A stretch of DNA of 17,519 bases from an uncultured Pseudomonadales bacterium (lineage in GTDB: Bacteria > Pseudomonadota > Gammaproteobacteria > Pseudomonadales > Porticoccaceae), in NCBI GenBank assembly GCA_905478725.1, contig CAJQJT010000340.1:1-17519 (forward strand). The letters run 5' to 3'. Made by a program: the position numbers and the translations under genes. Below the pieces are notes generated by a model that was given only the letters and a program-made list of their open reading frames with translations, ran no database searches and was not told the DNA's origin. Below are positions 7,106-14,185 of this stretch, piece after piece. Position 1 is the first letter of the stretch. Each line of letters opens with the position of its first letter.

Positions 7106-8185
7106 TTGGAATTTCTTTTTGAATACGGTTTGTTTTTAGCCAAAGTGGTCACTGGCGTGGTCGCCTTAGTCATTGTGGTCAGCATTGTTGTGGGGCTGAG
7201 TCAAAAAAACCGCCAAAGCGGCAGTAAAGGCCACTTGGAAATCACCCCGTTAAACGAAATGTTTGAGGATATGAGTGATGCGATTAAGTTCGCAGTGATG
7301 GATGAGTCCCTGCATAAGGCTGAGGACAAGCGTCTGCAGAAAGAGAAGCAGAAGAAGGCTAAGGAATTACAGAAGGCCAACAAGATGGCGGCTAAGGATC
7401 CGGATGCTGAACTGCCAGAACAAAAGCCTCGAGTTTTTGTAGTGAATTTCCATGGCAATATCAGCGCCTCTGCGGTGACCAATCTTCGCGAAGAGGTGAC
7501 CGCGATACTCTCTCAGGCAACCGTCAACGATGAAGTGGTTGTGCGCCTTGAGAGCGGCGGCGGCATGGTTCACAGCTATGGACTGGCTTCCAGCCAATTG
7601 GACCGCATTCGCAAACGCAAAATCCCCTTGACCGTCTGTGTCGACAAAGTCGCCGCCAGCGGCGGTTATATGATGGCCTGTGTGGCCGATAAAATCGTTG
7701 CCGCACCTTTCGCTATTTTGGGTTCAATTGGTGTTGTTGCCCAGCTGCCCAACTTTCATAGGGTATTAAAAAAGCACGATGTGGATTTCGAGTTACTCAC
7801 TGCCGGTGAGCACAAGCGTACTCTGACTATGTTCGGGGAAAATACCGACAGTGGCCGCGAGAAGTTTATCGAAGAGCTGGAAGATACCCACAGTCTGTTT
7901 AAACAGTTTGTTCAGGAGCGTAGACCGCAGCTGGATATAGATTTGATTGCCACAGGTGAAGTTTGGTTTGGTATTCGCGCCCTAGAAGTCGCTCTGGTGG
8001 ATGACTTGCAAACTAGCGATGAATATCTGGTGACTCGCGCCACAGAGGCGGATGTCTTTGAAATTGCCTTTGTAGTGAAAAAGAAGCTTCACCAGCGCTT
8101 GGGCTTGGCCGCGGAGGAGAGCGCAGATCGCGTGATGCTGCGCTGGTGGGAGCGTTTGACCAATAACACCGAGCGTATGACTTAG
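7106..8185 (+). CDS. sohB: SohB-type membrane-bound serine protease (S49 family)
   Basis: Peptidase S49 family protein of the SohB type, an inner-membrane anchored protease related to signal peptide peptidase. It has 359 residues, like SohB (about 350). Residues about 7-31 form an N-terminal membrane anchor, and 71-93 are a very Lys/Glu-rich, probably coiled segment. The S49 core starts near 108 (PRVFVVNFHG). The likely Ser/Lys dyad is S185 in AASGGYMMA and K237 in GEHKRTLT; their spacing of 52 residues equals that of the S147/K199 dyad known for B. subtilis SppA. The start is TTG at 7106, supported by GGAG six bases upstream and the natural MEFLFEYG N-terminus. It lies 44 bases after nudC and is followed by a strong terminator. 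Physiological substrates are unknown. Confidence 0.94.
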   Translation: MEFLFEYGLFLAKVVTGVVALVIVVSIVVGLSQKNRQSGSKGHLEITPLNEMFEDMSDAIKFAVMDESLHKAEDKRLQKEKQKKAKELQKANKMAAKDPDAELPEQKPRVFVVNFHGNISASAVTNLREEVTAILSQATVNDEVVVRLESGGGMVHSYGLASSQLDRIRKRKIPLTVCVDKVAASGGYMMACVADKIVAAPFAILGSIGVVAQLPNFHRVLKKHDVDFELLTAGEHKRTLTMFGENTDSGREKFIEELEDTHSLFKQFVQERRPQLDIDLIATGEVWFGIRALEVALVDDLQTSDEYLVTRATEADVFEIAFVVKKKLHQRLGLAAEESADRVMLRWWERLTNNTERMT

Positions 8186-8218
8186 ACTGATTGAAAATAC
8201 AGTCAGTAGATTGAATTG

Positions 8219-8247
8219 AGCGCTTGTTAGATCAAGCGCTTTTTTTT
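8219..8247 (+). terminator. Intrinsic terminator after sohB
   Basis: AGCGCTTG (8219-8226) pairs perfectly with CAAGCGCT (8233-8240) around a TTAGAT loop and is followed by seven T residues. It ends the nudC-sohB unit. There is no matching A-run on the left, so it works only on the + strand. Confidence 0.93.
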
Positions 8248-8267
8248 CAAAGAAGTCTGTAAAACAC

Positions 8268-8395
8268 GAGCTGTTTAGAAAAGAGCTGTTTTAAAAAAGA
8301 GCTACTTTAGAAAAGAGCTATTTAAAACAAAGCTTTTTAAAACAAAGCTTTTTAAAACAAAGCTTTTTAAAACAAAGCTCTTTAAAACAAAGCTT
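8268..8395 (-). repeat. 15-bp tandem array copied from the 3' end of the HD-GYP gene
   Basis: Five near-identical 15-bp units (+ strand TTTAAAACAAAGCTT) start at 8321, 8336, 8351, 8366 and 8381; only the 8366 unit differs, by a C near its end. The unit at 8381 contains the last codons and TAA stop of the HD-GYP gene ending at 8382, so the array repeats that gene's own end. Further out, four diverged units of 15-16 bp begin at 8268, 8283, 8299 and 8315, each opening with GAGCT. As the period is three times five, in-frame TAA stops recur every 15 bases beyond the normal stop. Most units contain AAGCTT, and several the palindrome AAAGCTTT. Confidence 0.95.
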
Positions 8396-9416
8396 CGGGA
8401 TCCAAATTGTAAGCATCAGGTGGCAGATTACGGGCTATATCAATTGAGCCCTCTTTGCCGGTAATAGAAATGACTTTCTTCTTCGCCAGTCGGCGCTTAT
8501 TAACATCCAGTATCACCGTCAATTTTGGCTTTCTACCCATTCCTGCTCTGTAATCGCTCACCACAGCCACCTCGCCGTTGGTTAGTTCAACGAGAGAGCC
8601 CGGCGGATAGAGGCCTATTGCTTGTATAAAGGTGTCGACCAACTCCTTTTGAAACAACCGTGCACGCCAGCCCGCGAGTTTGAGTATGGCCTCTGAATGG
8701 GGTATTGGCGTCGCGTAATAGCGCGGACTGGTCATGGCGTCATAGCAGTCGACTATGCCCGCAATCCGCGCATAGAGAGGAATATCGGTTCCGCTCAGCT
8801 GCTTGGGATAGCCACAGCCGTTAAAACGCTCATGGTGATACTGCACTGCAGCTATGAGTTCTGTGGACAAATTGCTGCCCGCCAATATAGCCAACCCATG
8901 TTCAATATGGCTGCGGGTTTCAGCTCGCTCATGGTTATTAAGTTCAGTGCTTTTACGGAGTAAAGAATCCGGCAGGTGCAGCTTGCCAATATCCATTAAC
9001 AGACCAGATAGGGCCAGTTGAAACAGTTCCTTGCGGTCGAGACCTAGCTGACGCCCCATAACACAACAGAGAATCGCGCAGGAGATCGAATGGCGGTAGG
9101 CGTAACTGCTTTTACTCTTGAGCCTAGCCAGCCACACGGCAGCTGCCGGGTTGCGAATAATACTTTCCACCATTGCCTCAATAAAGGGTTTAAGGCGCTT
9201 AATATCGGGTTTCTGATAATTTTTAACCGTCTTGCCAATGCGATTAAATTCCTGCTGGATACTCAGATAGGCGAGGGTGGCGACGCGTAGTTCCGATGAG
9301 ATATCGGTACTGATTTTATAATCATTTCCATCGCGGTTGAGCAGCTCATGGTTGAGTGCCACAGTATTGATCTTCAGTTGGTCGGCAACAGCTGTAGGCT
9401 GAATAGGCTGATTCAT
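8382..9416 (-). CDS. HD-GYP domain protein with altered HD motif (downstream paralogue)
   Basis: A 344-residue HD-GYP-type protein; intact members are c-di-GMP phosphodiesterases that coordinate metals through H..HD..H..HH..D. Here the first histidine (H109), H170, HHERFNGCGYP (194-204) and D223 are present, but the HD pair reads M141-D142 (LLMDIGK) instead of HD. It is clearly paralogous to the HD-GYP protein at 10999-12252, sharing for example WLARLKS, HHERFNG, IPLYARIA, PxGxLVEL and the C-terminal LDPE, but lacks most of that protein's N-terminal DUF3391 region. No inner-membrane segment is visible, so it is probably cytoplasmic. ATG 9416 has only a distant AGGA. It lies downstream of the GGDEF-EAL gene in the same direction, across a 278-base spacer holding a repeat array. 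Catalytic activity is doubtful. Confidence 0.88.
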   Translation of the reverse strand: MNQPIQPTAVADQLKINTVALNHELLNRDGNDYKISTDISSELRVATLAYLSIQQEFNRIGKTVKNYQKPDIKRLKPFIEAMVESIIRNPAAAVWLARLKSKSSYAYRHSISCAILCCVMGRQLGLDRKELFQLALSGLLMDIGKLHLPDSLLRKSTELNNHERAETRSHIEHGLAILAGSNLSTELIAAVQYHHERFNGCGYPKQLSGTDIPLYARIAGIVDCYDAMTSPRYYATPIPHSEAILKLAGWRARLFQKELVDTFIQAIGLYPPGSLVELTNGEVAVVSDYRAGMGRKPKLTVILDVNKRRLAKKKVISITGKEGSIDIARNLPPDAYNLDPEALF

Positions 9417-9519
9417 TGTGCTGGTACATCCTGTTTGAGGTGAACGGATTCCGTGTTTTCCGGCAGTTGTCGTACTGTACTTTTGTCATTAGAACCTATG
9501 GTTAAAAGAGGCTGTCACT

Positions 9520-9594
9520 CAACACTGTGTTTGCGAGCACTGTTTTTAAGAGCACTGTTTTTAAGAGCACTGTGTTTGAGAGCACTACAAGCAA
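9520..9594. repeat. 15-bp tandem array between EAL and HD-GYP genes
   Basis: About five 15-bp units at 9520, 9535, 9550, 9565 and 9580. The central two are identical (GAGCACTGTTTTTAA), the fourth reads GAGCACTGTGTTTGA, and the outer ones are diverged. Unlike the arrays at 4300 and 8268, it does not match the end of the gene upstream of it, so its origin is unclear. It sits in the 278-base gap upstream of the HD-GYP gene at 9416. Confidence 0.88.
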
Positions 9595-9694
9595 AAGCAT
9601 AAAAAAAGAATAGCAGAAAATTAACCCTGCATTGGGGGCAAATACCCAGATTCATTGGCTTCTGCTGGCGCTGTCACGGCTTGTCATAGATTTG

Positions 9695-10999
9695 TTAACC
9701 TTTGGTGGTGTGGCCGGACACCGGCGCGTAATTATCCAACCACTGGCTGTACTGATCGGCGGGCAGGGCTTTGCTGACATGGTAGCCTTGAGCGTAGGTG
9801 CAGCCCAGTTCACGCAGCAATGCCATAGACTCGGCATCTTCAATGCCCTCGGCGATGGTCTCCATCTGAAAGCGCTTGCCCCAGTCCAGTATCAGTTTGA
9901 CTATATCCATATCAATCTGATTGTTGCGCATATTTAAAATAAACGACTTGTCGATTTTCAGCTCATCGGCGGGGATAAATTTAAAATACTCTAGGGACGA
10001 ATAACCGGTGCCAAAGTCATCAATGGCGATCTTGACCCCCAGCTCTTTGATCTTCTTTAGCGCTTGAAAACCCTGGTCGAGATCCTGCTGAATGGTGGAC
10101 TCGGTGACTTCGATACAGAGGTCTGAGGGATTGGCTCCCCAGAGATTGAGACTCGATTCGATAGTGTCGAAGAGCTGCGGTGAATGCAGGCAGGAGGCTG
10201 AGAGGTTGATGGCTGTGGTGATGTTCTGACCCCGCCAGGCCATAGATTCTCGGATCGCGGTTTGAATAGTCCAGGCAAATAGATCATTCATGCGCCCGGA
10301 CCGCTCGATGATCGCCACCAGCTCTTCTGGATTGATACCATGATCTCGCTGACTCCAGCGTATAAGACCCTCGGCGCCGTGGGGGCGGCCGTCGGCAAGA
10401 CGAATCTGTGGCTGATAATGGAGCTCAAAGCTGTTCTCACTGAGGGCCTCGAGCACCTTGTTTTTTAATGCGATCTGATGCCGAGCCTTGTGGGTTGCAG
10501 AGGCCTCGCTGATAAAGAAGGGCCGGCCTAGATGCCGCGCCTGTTTGGCTGCGGCCTCACTATTCTGTAGGAGTTTCTCAGCGTCTATGGCGTCGGCGCT
10601 GATGGCAAAGCCGATATGTGCCTCAAGCTTGAGGGTCTCGTTACCAACCTGAAATGGGCTGCTGATCTGATCAATGATTTTTTTCGCCACTAGAGGGATT
10701 AGCTGGATATTTAACAGGGGCGAAATAATCAGAGCGAATTTGTCCCCGTCGATGCGCCGGCAACCTAGAGGTATTTTTGGGATAGAGCTGAGCCGCTGCT
10801 GCAGCTGCTCAATGGCCGCATCTCCGGCCAGATAGCCAAAGCGCTGATTGATTTGACTGAATTGTGTCAGGTCGATCAGTGCCAGGACCGTCAGTTGCTG
10901 GCTCTCTTGGTTGGCTGCAAGGCAGTCGGTCAGGGCCTCGAGCAGGGCCGGACGATCAATCGGTGCGCTGGGTGAAGGGCTGGCTGGAGGAGTCATCAT
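9695..10999 (-). CDS. GGDEF-EAL protein, degenerate cyclase, intact EAL phosphodiesterase
   Basis: A 434-residue soluble protein with a GGDEF domain (about 34-165) fused to an EAL domain (about 175-425). The GGDEF signature reads RIDGDKF at 82-88: the first Gly is Asp and the Glu is Lys, so diguanylate cyclase activity is unlikely. The EAL side keeps expected residues: E210 (AEGL in place of EAL), N265 in NLSAS, E300 in EVTES, the D327-D328 pair in DDFGTGYSS, K351, E384 in AEGIED and Q404. It should hydrolyse c-di-GMP to pGpG, possibly with the GGDEF domain as an allosteric GTP sensor, as in some characterised hybrids. No sensor or membrane domain precedes it. Its ATG overlaps the stop of the upstream HD-GYP gene (TAATG), so translation is probably coupled; a second ATG follows at once. 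Confidence 0.93.
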   Translation of the reverse strand: MMTPPASPSPSAPIDRPALLEALTDCLAANQESQQLTVLALIDLTQFSQINQRFGYLAGDAAIEQLQQRLSSIPKIPLGCRRIDGDKFALIISPLLNIQLIPLVAKKIIDQISSPFQVGNETLKLEAHIGFAISADAIDAEKLLQNSEAAAKQARHLGRPFFISEASATHKARHQIALKNKVLEALSENSFELHYQPQIRLADGRPHGAEGLIRWSQRDHGINPEELVAIIERSGRMNDLFAWTIQTAIRESMAWRGQNITTAINLSASCLHSPQLFDTIESSLNLWGANPSDLCIEVTESTIQQDLDQGFQALKKIKELGVKIAIDDFGTGYSSLEYFKFIPADELKIDKSFILNMRNNQIDMDIVKLILDWGKRFQMETIAEGIEDAESMALLRELGCTYAQGYHVSKALPADQYSQWLDNYAPVSGHTTKG

Positions 11000-12252
11000 T
11001 AGATATACAGAGTTTCAGGATCCAAGCCGTGGGCTCCAGGTTCAAGCGTTTTGGCGATCTCTATAGCTTGACTACCGACCTCTATGGGAGCTGCTAGATC
11101 CATTTCAATAAAGTCTGAGCGATGCTGTTTGTCGCCATCCAAGATAACCAAAACCTGTGGTCGCAGACGTTTGCCTGGATTTTCCTTCACTACAATGCCG
11201 ACTTCACCGGAGGTGAGCTCAACCAGAGTGCCAGTGGGATAGATTCCCACCGCCTGGATAAAGGCTTCAATCAGTTCTGGCTGGAAGTCGTAGCCGCGCC
11301 ATTCGTACATCTGTTTGATGGCCAGAGCATGAGTGATGGGTTTGGCATAGACTCGCTGGCTGGTAATCGCGTCATAGCAGTCGGCGATTGCGGCGATGCG
11401 GGCGTAGAGTGGAATCTGGGTGCCTTTAGTCCCCTCGGGATAGCCGCTGCCATTAAAGCGTTCATGGTGGGAGGCAATCATATCGATTACCGCCTGAGGC
11501 ATTATGCGAGAAGACTCTTTGGCCATTTTTAAACTCAGGTCTACATGTTTTTTAACCAGGACAAACTCTCGTTCTGAGAGCTGCTGCTTTTTATTCAGGA
11601 TCACCGGTGGGATTTTTAGTTTGCCGATATCCAGCAACATGCCGCCCATGGAGAGCAGTGCCAATTCTTTTTTGGGTAGGCCGATCTGACGGCCAATAAC
11701 AGTGCACCAGATGGCTACGGCTATGCAGTGGCGGTAGGTGTAGGAGTCTTGGGATTTGAGCCGTGCCAGCCAGATACTGGCACCAGGGTTGCGGGTAATA
11801 CTGTCGACTAAAGGATTGATCACCCCGCTGAGCTGGGCAATGTTGATGATCTTACCGCTGCCAATACGGTTGACCATACTGTCGAATTCAGCGCGGATAT
11901 TTTCGTAGGCACCCTGAGCAACTTTAATCTCTTGAGTGACTGAACTCTGCTCTCTGTAGCTTACCGGATGATGTGTGGCGAGCTCCGCTTTAAAGGGGCG
12001 CGCCACTACACCTGGAGGCCGTTTGTTGGAGGGTCTTGGGGTGATATCAATGCTGAGGTTGGCGAGGCTTTTGGTGCTGTCGATATACACATAGTCGCAG
12101 TAGAAACCGAGTTTTTTCACCTCGGCCTGGTTGCGAATCATAAATCCCTGGAGGCTAAACGGCGTGTCCAGCCAGGGTCGGTCTAAGCCAGAGACATACA
12201 TGCCCGGCTGGAGATCCTGAATATAGACCTTTTTACTCTGTAGCTGTCCCAA
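10999..12252 (-). CDS. DUF3391 HD-GYP domain protein with altered HD motif (upstream paralogue)
   Basis: A 417-residue protein with an N-terminal DUF3391-like region (about 5-65, including LQPGMYVSGLDRPWLDTPF) and a C-terminal HD-GYP domain. Motif residues include H175, H236, HHERFNGSGYP (262-272) and D291. The HD pair reads L207-D208 (MLLDIGK), so the histidine is lost, as in the paralogue downstream. Intact HD-GYP proteins degrade c-di-GMP; this one may be impaired, bind metal differently, or act as a binding or regulatory protein. The start is TTG at 12252, chosen because AAGGAG lies eight bases upstream and no ATG is available nearby. It is the first gene of the cluster that continues into the GGDEF-EAL gene through a TAATG overlap. 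Domain assignment is secure; biochemical activity is not. Confidence 0.9.
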   Translation of the reverse strand: MGQLQSKKVYIQDLQPGMYVSGLDRPWLDTPFSLQGFMIRNQAEVKKLGFYCDYVYIDSTKSLANLSIDITPRPSNKRPPGVVARPFKAELATHHPVSYREQSSVTQEIKVAQGAYENIRAEFDSMVNRIGSGKIINIAQLSGVINPLVDSITRNPGASIWLARLKSQDSYTYRHCIAVAIWCTVIGRQIGLPKKELALLSMGGMLLDIGKLKIPPVILNKKQQLSEREFVLVKKHVDLSLKMAKESSRIMPQAVIDMIASHHERFNGSGYPEGTKGTQIPLYARIAAIADCYDAITSQRVYAKPITHALAIKQMYEWRGYDFQPELIEAFIQAVGIYPTGTLVELTSGEVGIVVKENPGKRLRPQVLVILDGDKQHRSDFIEMDLAAPIEVGSQAIEIAKTLEPGAHGLDPETLYI

Positions 12253-12302
12253 ATTTGTTGCTCCTTAACATCCCTGTTGTGCAGCGTTGACCGACTTGAC
12301 CG

Positions 12303-12338
12303 CCTCTTTGATTGCCTCTTTAACGGCCTATTTAACGG
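12303..12338. repeat. 12-bp triple repeat upstream of the DUF3391 HD-GYP gene
   Basis: Three 12-bp units: CCTCTTTGATTG, CCTCTTTAACGG and CCTATTTAACGG, about 50 bases upstream of the TTG start at 12252. On the coding strand of that gene the units read like GTTAAAGAGGC. A further CTATTTAAAGG lies just beyond (about 12349-12359), hinting at a fourth decayed copy. Confidence 0.75.
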
Positions 12339-12364
12339 TGTGATGATCTATTTAAAGGCCTTAT

Positions 12365-12385
12365 ATTGCCCCGTCCTGGAGCAAT
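12365..12385. promoter_or_regulatory. Hairpin upstream of the c-di-GMP cluster
   Basis: ATTGC-c-CC pairs with GG-a-GCAAT around a GTCCT loop, giving a seven-pair stem with one mismatch. No T-run follows on either strand, so it is not an intrinsic terminator; it may be an operator or leader structure for the HD-GYP gene at 12252. Could be chance. Confidence 0.25.
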
Positions 12386-12429
12386 TATGGACGCTGTTTA
12401 TGATTCGTGCTGTTTAATACTCACCAAGG

Positions 12430-13596
12430 CTAATCCCTGCGCAGTTTATCTTTTAAGGCGATTGGGTTAGTGAGATTAAAGACTACTATGTAGCTCGATA
12501 TCAGAAAAGTAATGATCGCGGCAGCTTGAATCAAATGTGACGCATTATTACTAATCAGGCTGGTATTAAAGGCCACATAGGCAATAAGCAGGGAGAACTC
12601 ACTGTTTTGTCCCAGACGCAGGCCTATATCCCAGGCCAGACCATGGCTTTCACTCTGGTTGCGCAGCAGCCAATGATAAACCACCGGCTTGAGGCTGAGC
12701 ATCACGATTGCCAGTATGATCGCCGGCAGGGCAATTTGCGGGATCAGCGAGAGATCAAAACCACCGCCGAGAGCGAAAAAGAACAGGATTAAAAAGAAAT
12801 CCCGCAGCGGTTTTAGGTTGAGAGCGATATAGGGTGCGATCGGGCTGGTGGCAATAGAGATACCGGCAATAAAGGCTCCGATTTCCCGCGACAGCCCAGC
12901 GTATTCCGCGAGTTCGGCCACGCCCAGACACCAGCCAATGGCGAGCAGAAAGACATACTCGCCAATGCGATCAAAGCGTGCGAACAGCGGCTGTAAAACA
13001 TAGCGCACCATTAGTACCGAGCCGGCAATCAGCAGCGGCAGTGAAATTAGGCTGACCACAAAGCGCATCGAGCTATCGCCGCCGGAGGCAGCCGATATCA
13101 GCATTAGCAGTACAAAGATGGCGAGAAAATCCTGCATCAACAACATGCCGACCATCAGCTCACCGGAGTGGCGATGGTGGAGCACGGTGGTAGGCAATAG
13201 TTTGATACCAATAATGGTACTGGAGAACATCATCGAGGTGCCAATAATCAGGTTTTCTGTAGCCGAGAAGCCAAACAGATAGCCTATGCCATAACCGGCT
13301 AGGGCAAAAATGAGGGAGCTGATGAGTGTGACATGGGTGACCTGGCGAAAAACGCGCAGCAGCGCCTGGGGCTGCATATCCAGGCCCAGTAAAAACAGTA
13401 GAAAGATAATGCCGATGCTGGCGATCTCAGCAATGAGTTCTACATCGGTGACCCAGGCCAGGCCGTGGGGCCCCATGGCCGCACCCAGCAGAATATAGAC
13501 CACCAACAGCGGCTGGCGACCAAACAGTGCAAGGGACGCCACGACAGCGGCGCCGGTGAAGATAAGAAAGAATATTTGTATCAGATGATGTTCCAT
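12430..13596 (-). CDS. CPA2-family cation:proton antiporter (membrane domain only)
   Basis: A 388-residue polytopic inner-membrane protein of the Na+/H+ exchanger CPA2 (KefB-like) type. About 12 hydrophobic segments are visible from residue 5 to 378. Family-typical features include the N-terminal VYILLGAAMGPHG, the FLLFLLGLDMQP stretch (about 60-71), MMFSSTIIGIKLLP, LLMQDFLAIFVLL with an acidic residue in the membrane, and the SREIGAFIAGISIA segment. It ends shortly after the last membrane segment, without the C-terminal TrkA-N/RCK nucleotide-binding domain of KefB and KefC, so ligand gating by glutathione adducts is unlikely and I give no gene symbol. Ion specificity (Na+ or K+) cannot be read. 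Start ATG 13596 has only a weak GAGATAAG upstream. It is 100 bases downstream of the DUF934 gene, same strand. Confidence 0.88.
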   Translation of the reverse strand: MEHHLIQIFFLIFTGAAVVASLALFGRQPLLVVYILLGAAMGPHGLAWVTDVELIAEIASIGIIFLLFLLGLDMQPQALLRVFRQVTHVTLISSLIFALAGYGIGYLFGFSATENLIIGTSMMFSSTIIGIKLLPTTVLHHRHSGELMVGMLLMQDFLAIFVLLMLISAASGGDSSMRFVVSLISLPLLIAGSVLMVRYVLQPLFARFDRIGEYVFLLAIGWCLGVAELAEYAGLSREIGAFIAGISIATSPIAPYIALNLKPLRDFFLILFFFALGGGFDLSLIPQIALPAIILAIVMLSLKPVVYHWLLRNQSESHGLAWDIGLRLGQNSEFSLLIAYVAFNTSLISNNASHLIQAAAIITFLISSYIVVFNLTNPIALKDKLRRD

Positions 13597-13696
13597 CGTC
13601 TTATCTCAATACAGACAGCACCAGAGTGCAAGGTCCAGTGGGATTTATTTCAAAATAACGCGCTACTGCGACGGGCTAGGATCCGTTGCAGGATCT

Positions 13697-14185
13697 CTAG
13701 CGAAGGCGTTTAAACAGGGGTTGCGCCTGATCGGCACCGGTCTGGTAGCCATCGGAAAAATCAGTCAGTGACTTAACCGCCGCTTCGAGGTCAACATCAT
13801 CTGCCAGACAAAACTGGCTAAATCCACAGCGCTGCAACATAAACAGCTGATCCTGAATAACGTTTCCTATGGCTCTAATCTCGCCCTGGTAATCATAGCG
13901 ATCGCGCAATAAACGGGCGCTTGAAAAGCCGCGACCGTCAACAAACTTGGGGAAGTTGAGCGCTACAACTGGCAATTGCGCTAGATCATCCACCAGGGTT
14001 TCGACTTCTTCATCGCTCTCAAGCCAAACACCGACCAGACCTGCTTGTTGATCTAGCTCTGCGCCATGTTCTAGCCAGTACTTTAGCGGCACCAGAATAT
14101 TGCCCTGGGGAAGAGTTTCTCCAGGCGTCTGCAGCACTGTCCAATTATTCTCGGCAACTGCTCCGTGACTAAGCATCTTTTGCAT
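13697..14185 (-). CDS. DUF934 protein linked to sulfite reductase
   Basis: A 162-residue DUF934 protein, a family of unknown biochemical role that is commonly encoded beside cysI in Proteobacteria. The conserved core is the segment from NFPKF to RDR (77-96, including FVDGRGFSSARL), followed by YQGEIRAIGNVIQDQ. The start chosen is ATG 14185 (MQKMLSHG) because AAGGAG sits seven bases upstream. The frame stays open to 14365, but that extension lies wholly within cysI and is not protein-like. The gene overlaps the end of cysI by 17 bases, so the two are almost certainly co-translated, suggesting a role in assembling or supplying electrons to the reductase (inference). No membrane segment or signal peptide is visible. 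Confidence 0.92.
   Translation of the reverse strand: MQKMLSHGAVAENNWTVLQTPGETLPQGNILVPLKYWLEHGAELDQQAGLVGVWLESDEEVETLVDDLAQLPVVALNFPKFVDGRGFSSARLLRDRYDYQGEIRAIGNVIQDQLFMLQRCGFSQFCLADDVDLEAAVKSLTDFSDGYQTGADQAQPLFKRLR

Noticed and set aside
8268..8395. Insertion-sequence end or mobile element boundary
   Set aside because: There is no transposase, no paired terminal inverted repeats and no target duplication. The repeat derives from the neighbouring gene's own 3' end.
9632..9937. 101-codon open frame on the + strand
   Set aside because: Most of it overlaps the C-terminal EAL coding region on the opposite strand; no start signal and no recognisable domain.
9695..10999. Active diguanylate cyclase
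   Set aside because: The signature is DGDKF, with the first Gly and the Glu both replaced, so cyclase activity is unlikely although the domain fold is retained.
11122..11532. 136-codon open frame on the + strand
   Set aside because: It lies entirely opposite the DUF3391 HD-GYP gene, whose frame has clear family motifs. The antisense product matches nothing I recognise.
12365..12385. Terminator for the antiporter gene
   Set aside because: The stem has a mismatch and no T-run on the relevant strand; kept only as a low-confidence structure.
12430..13596. Naming the antiporter KefB or KefC (glutathione-gated K+ efflux)
   Set aside because: The C-terminal RCK/TrkA-N domain is absent, so only CPA2 family membership is supported.
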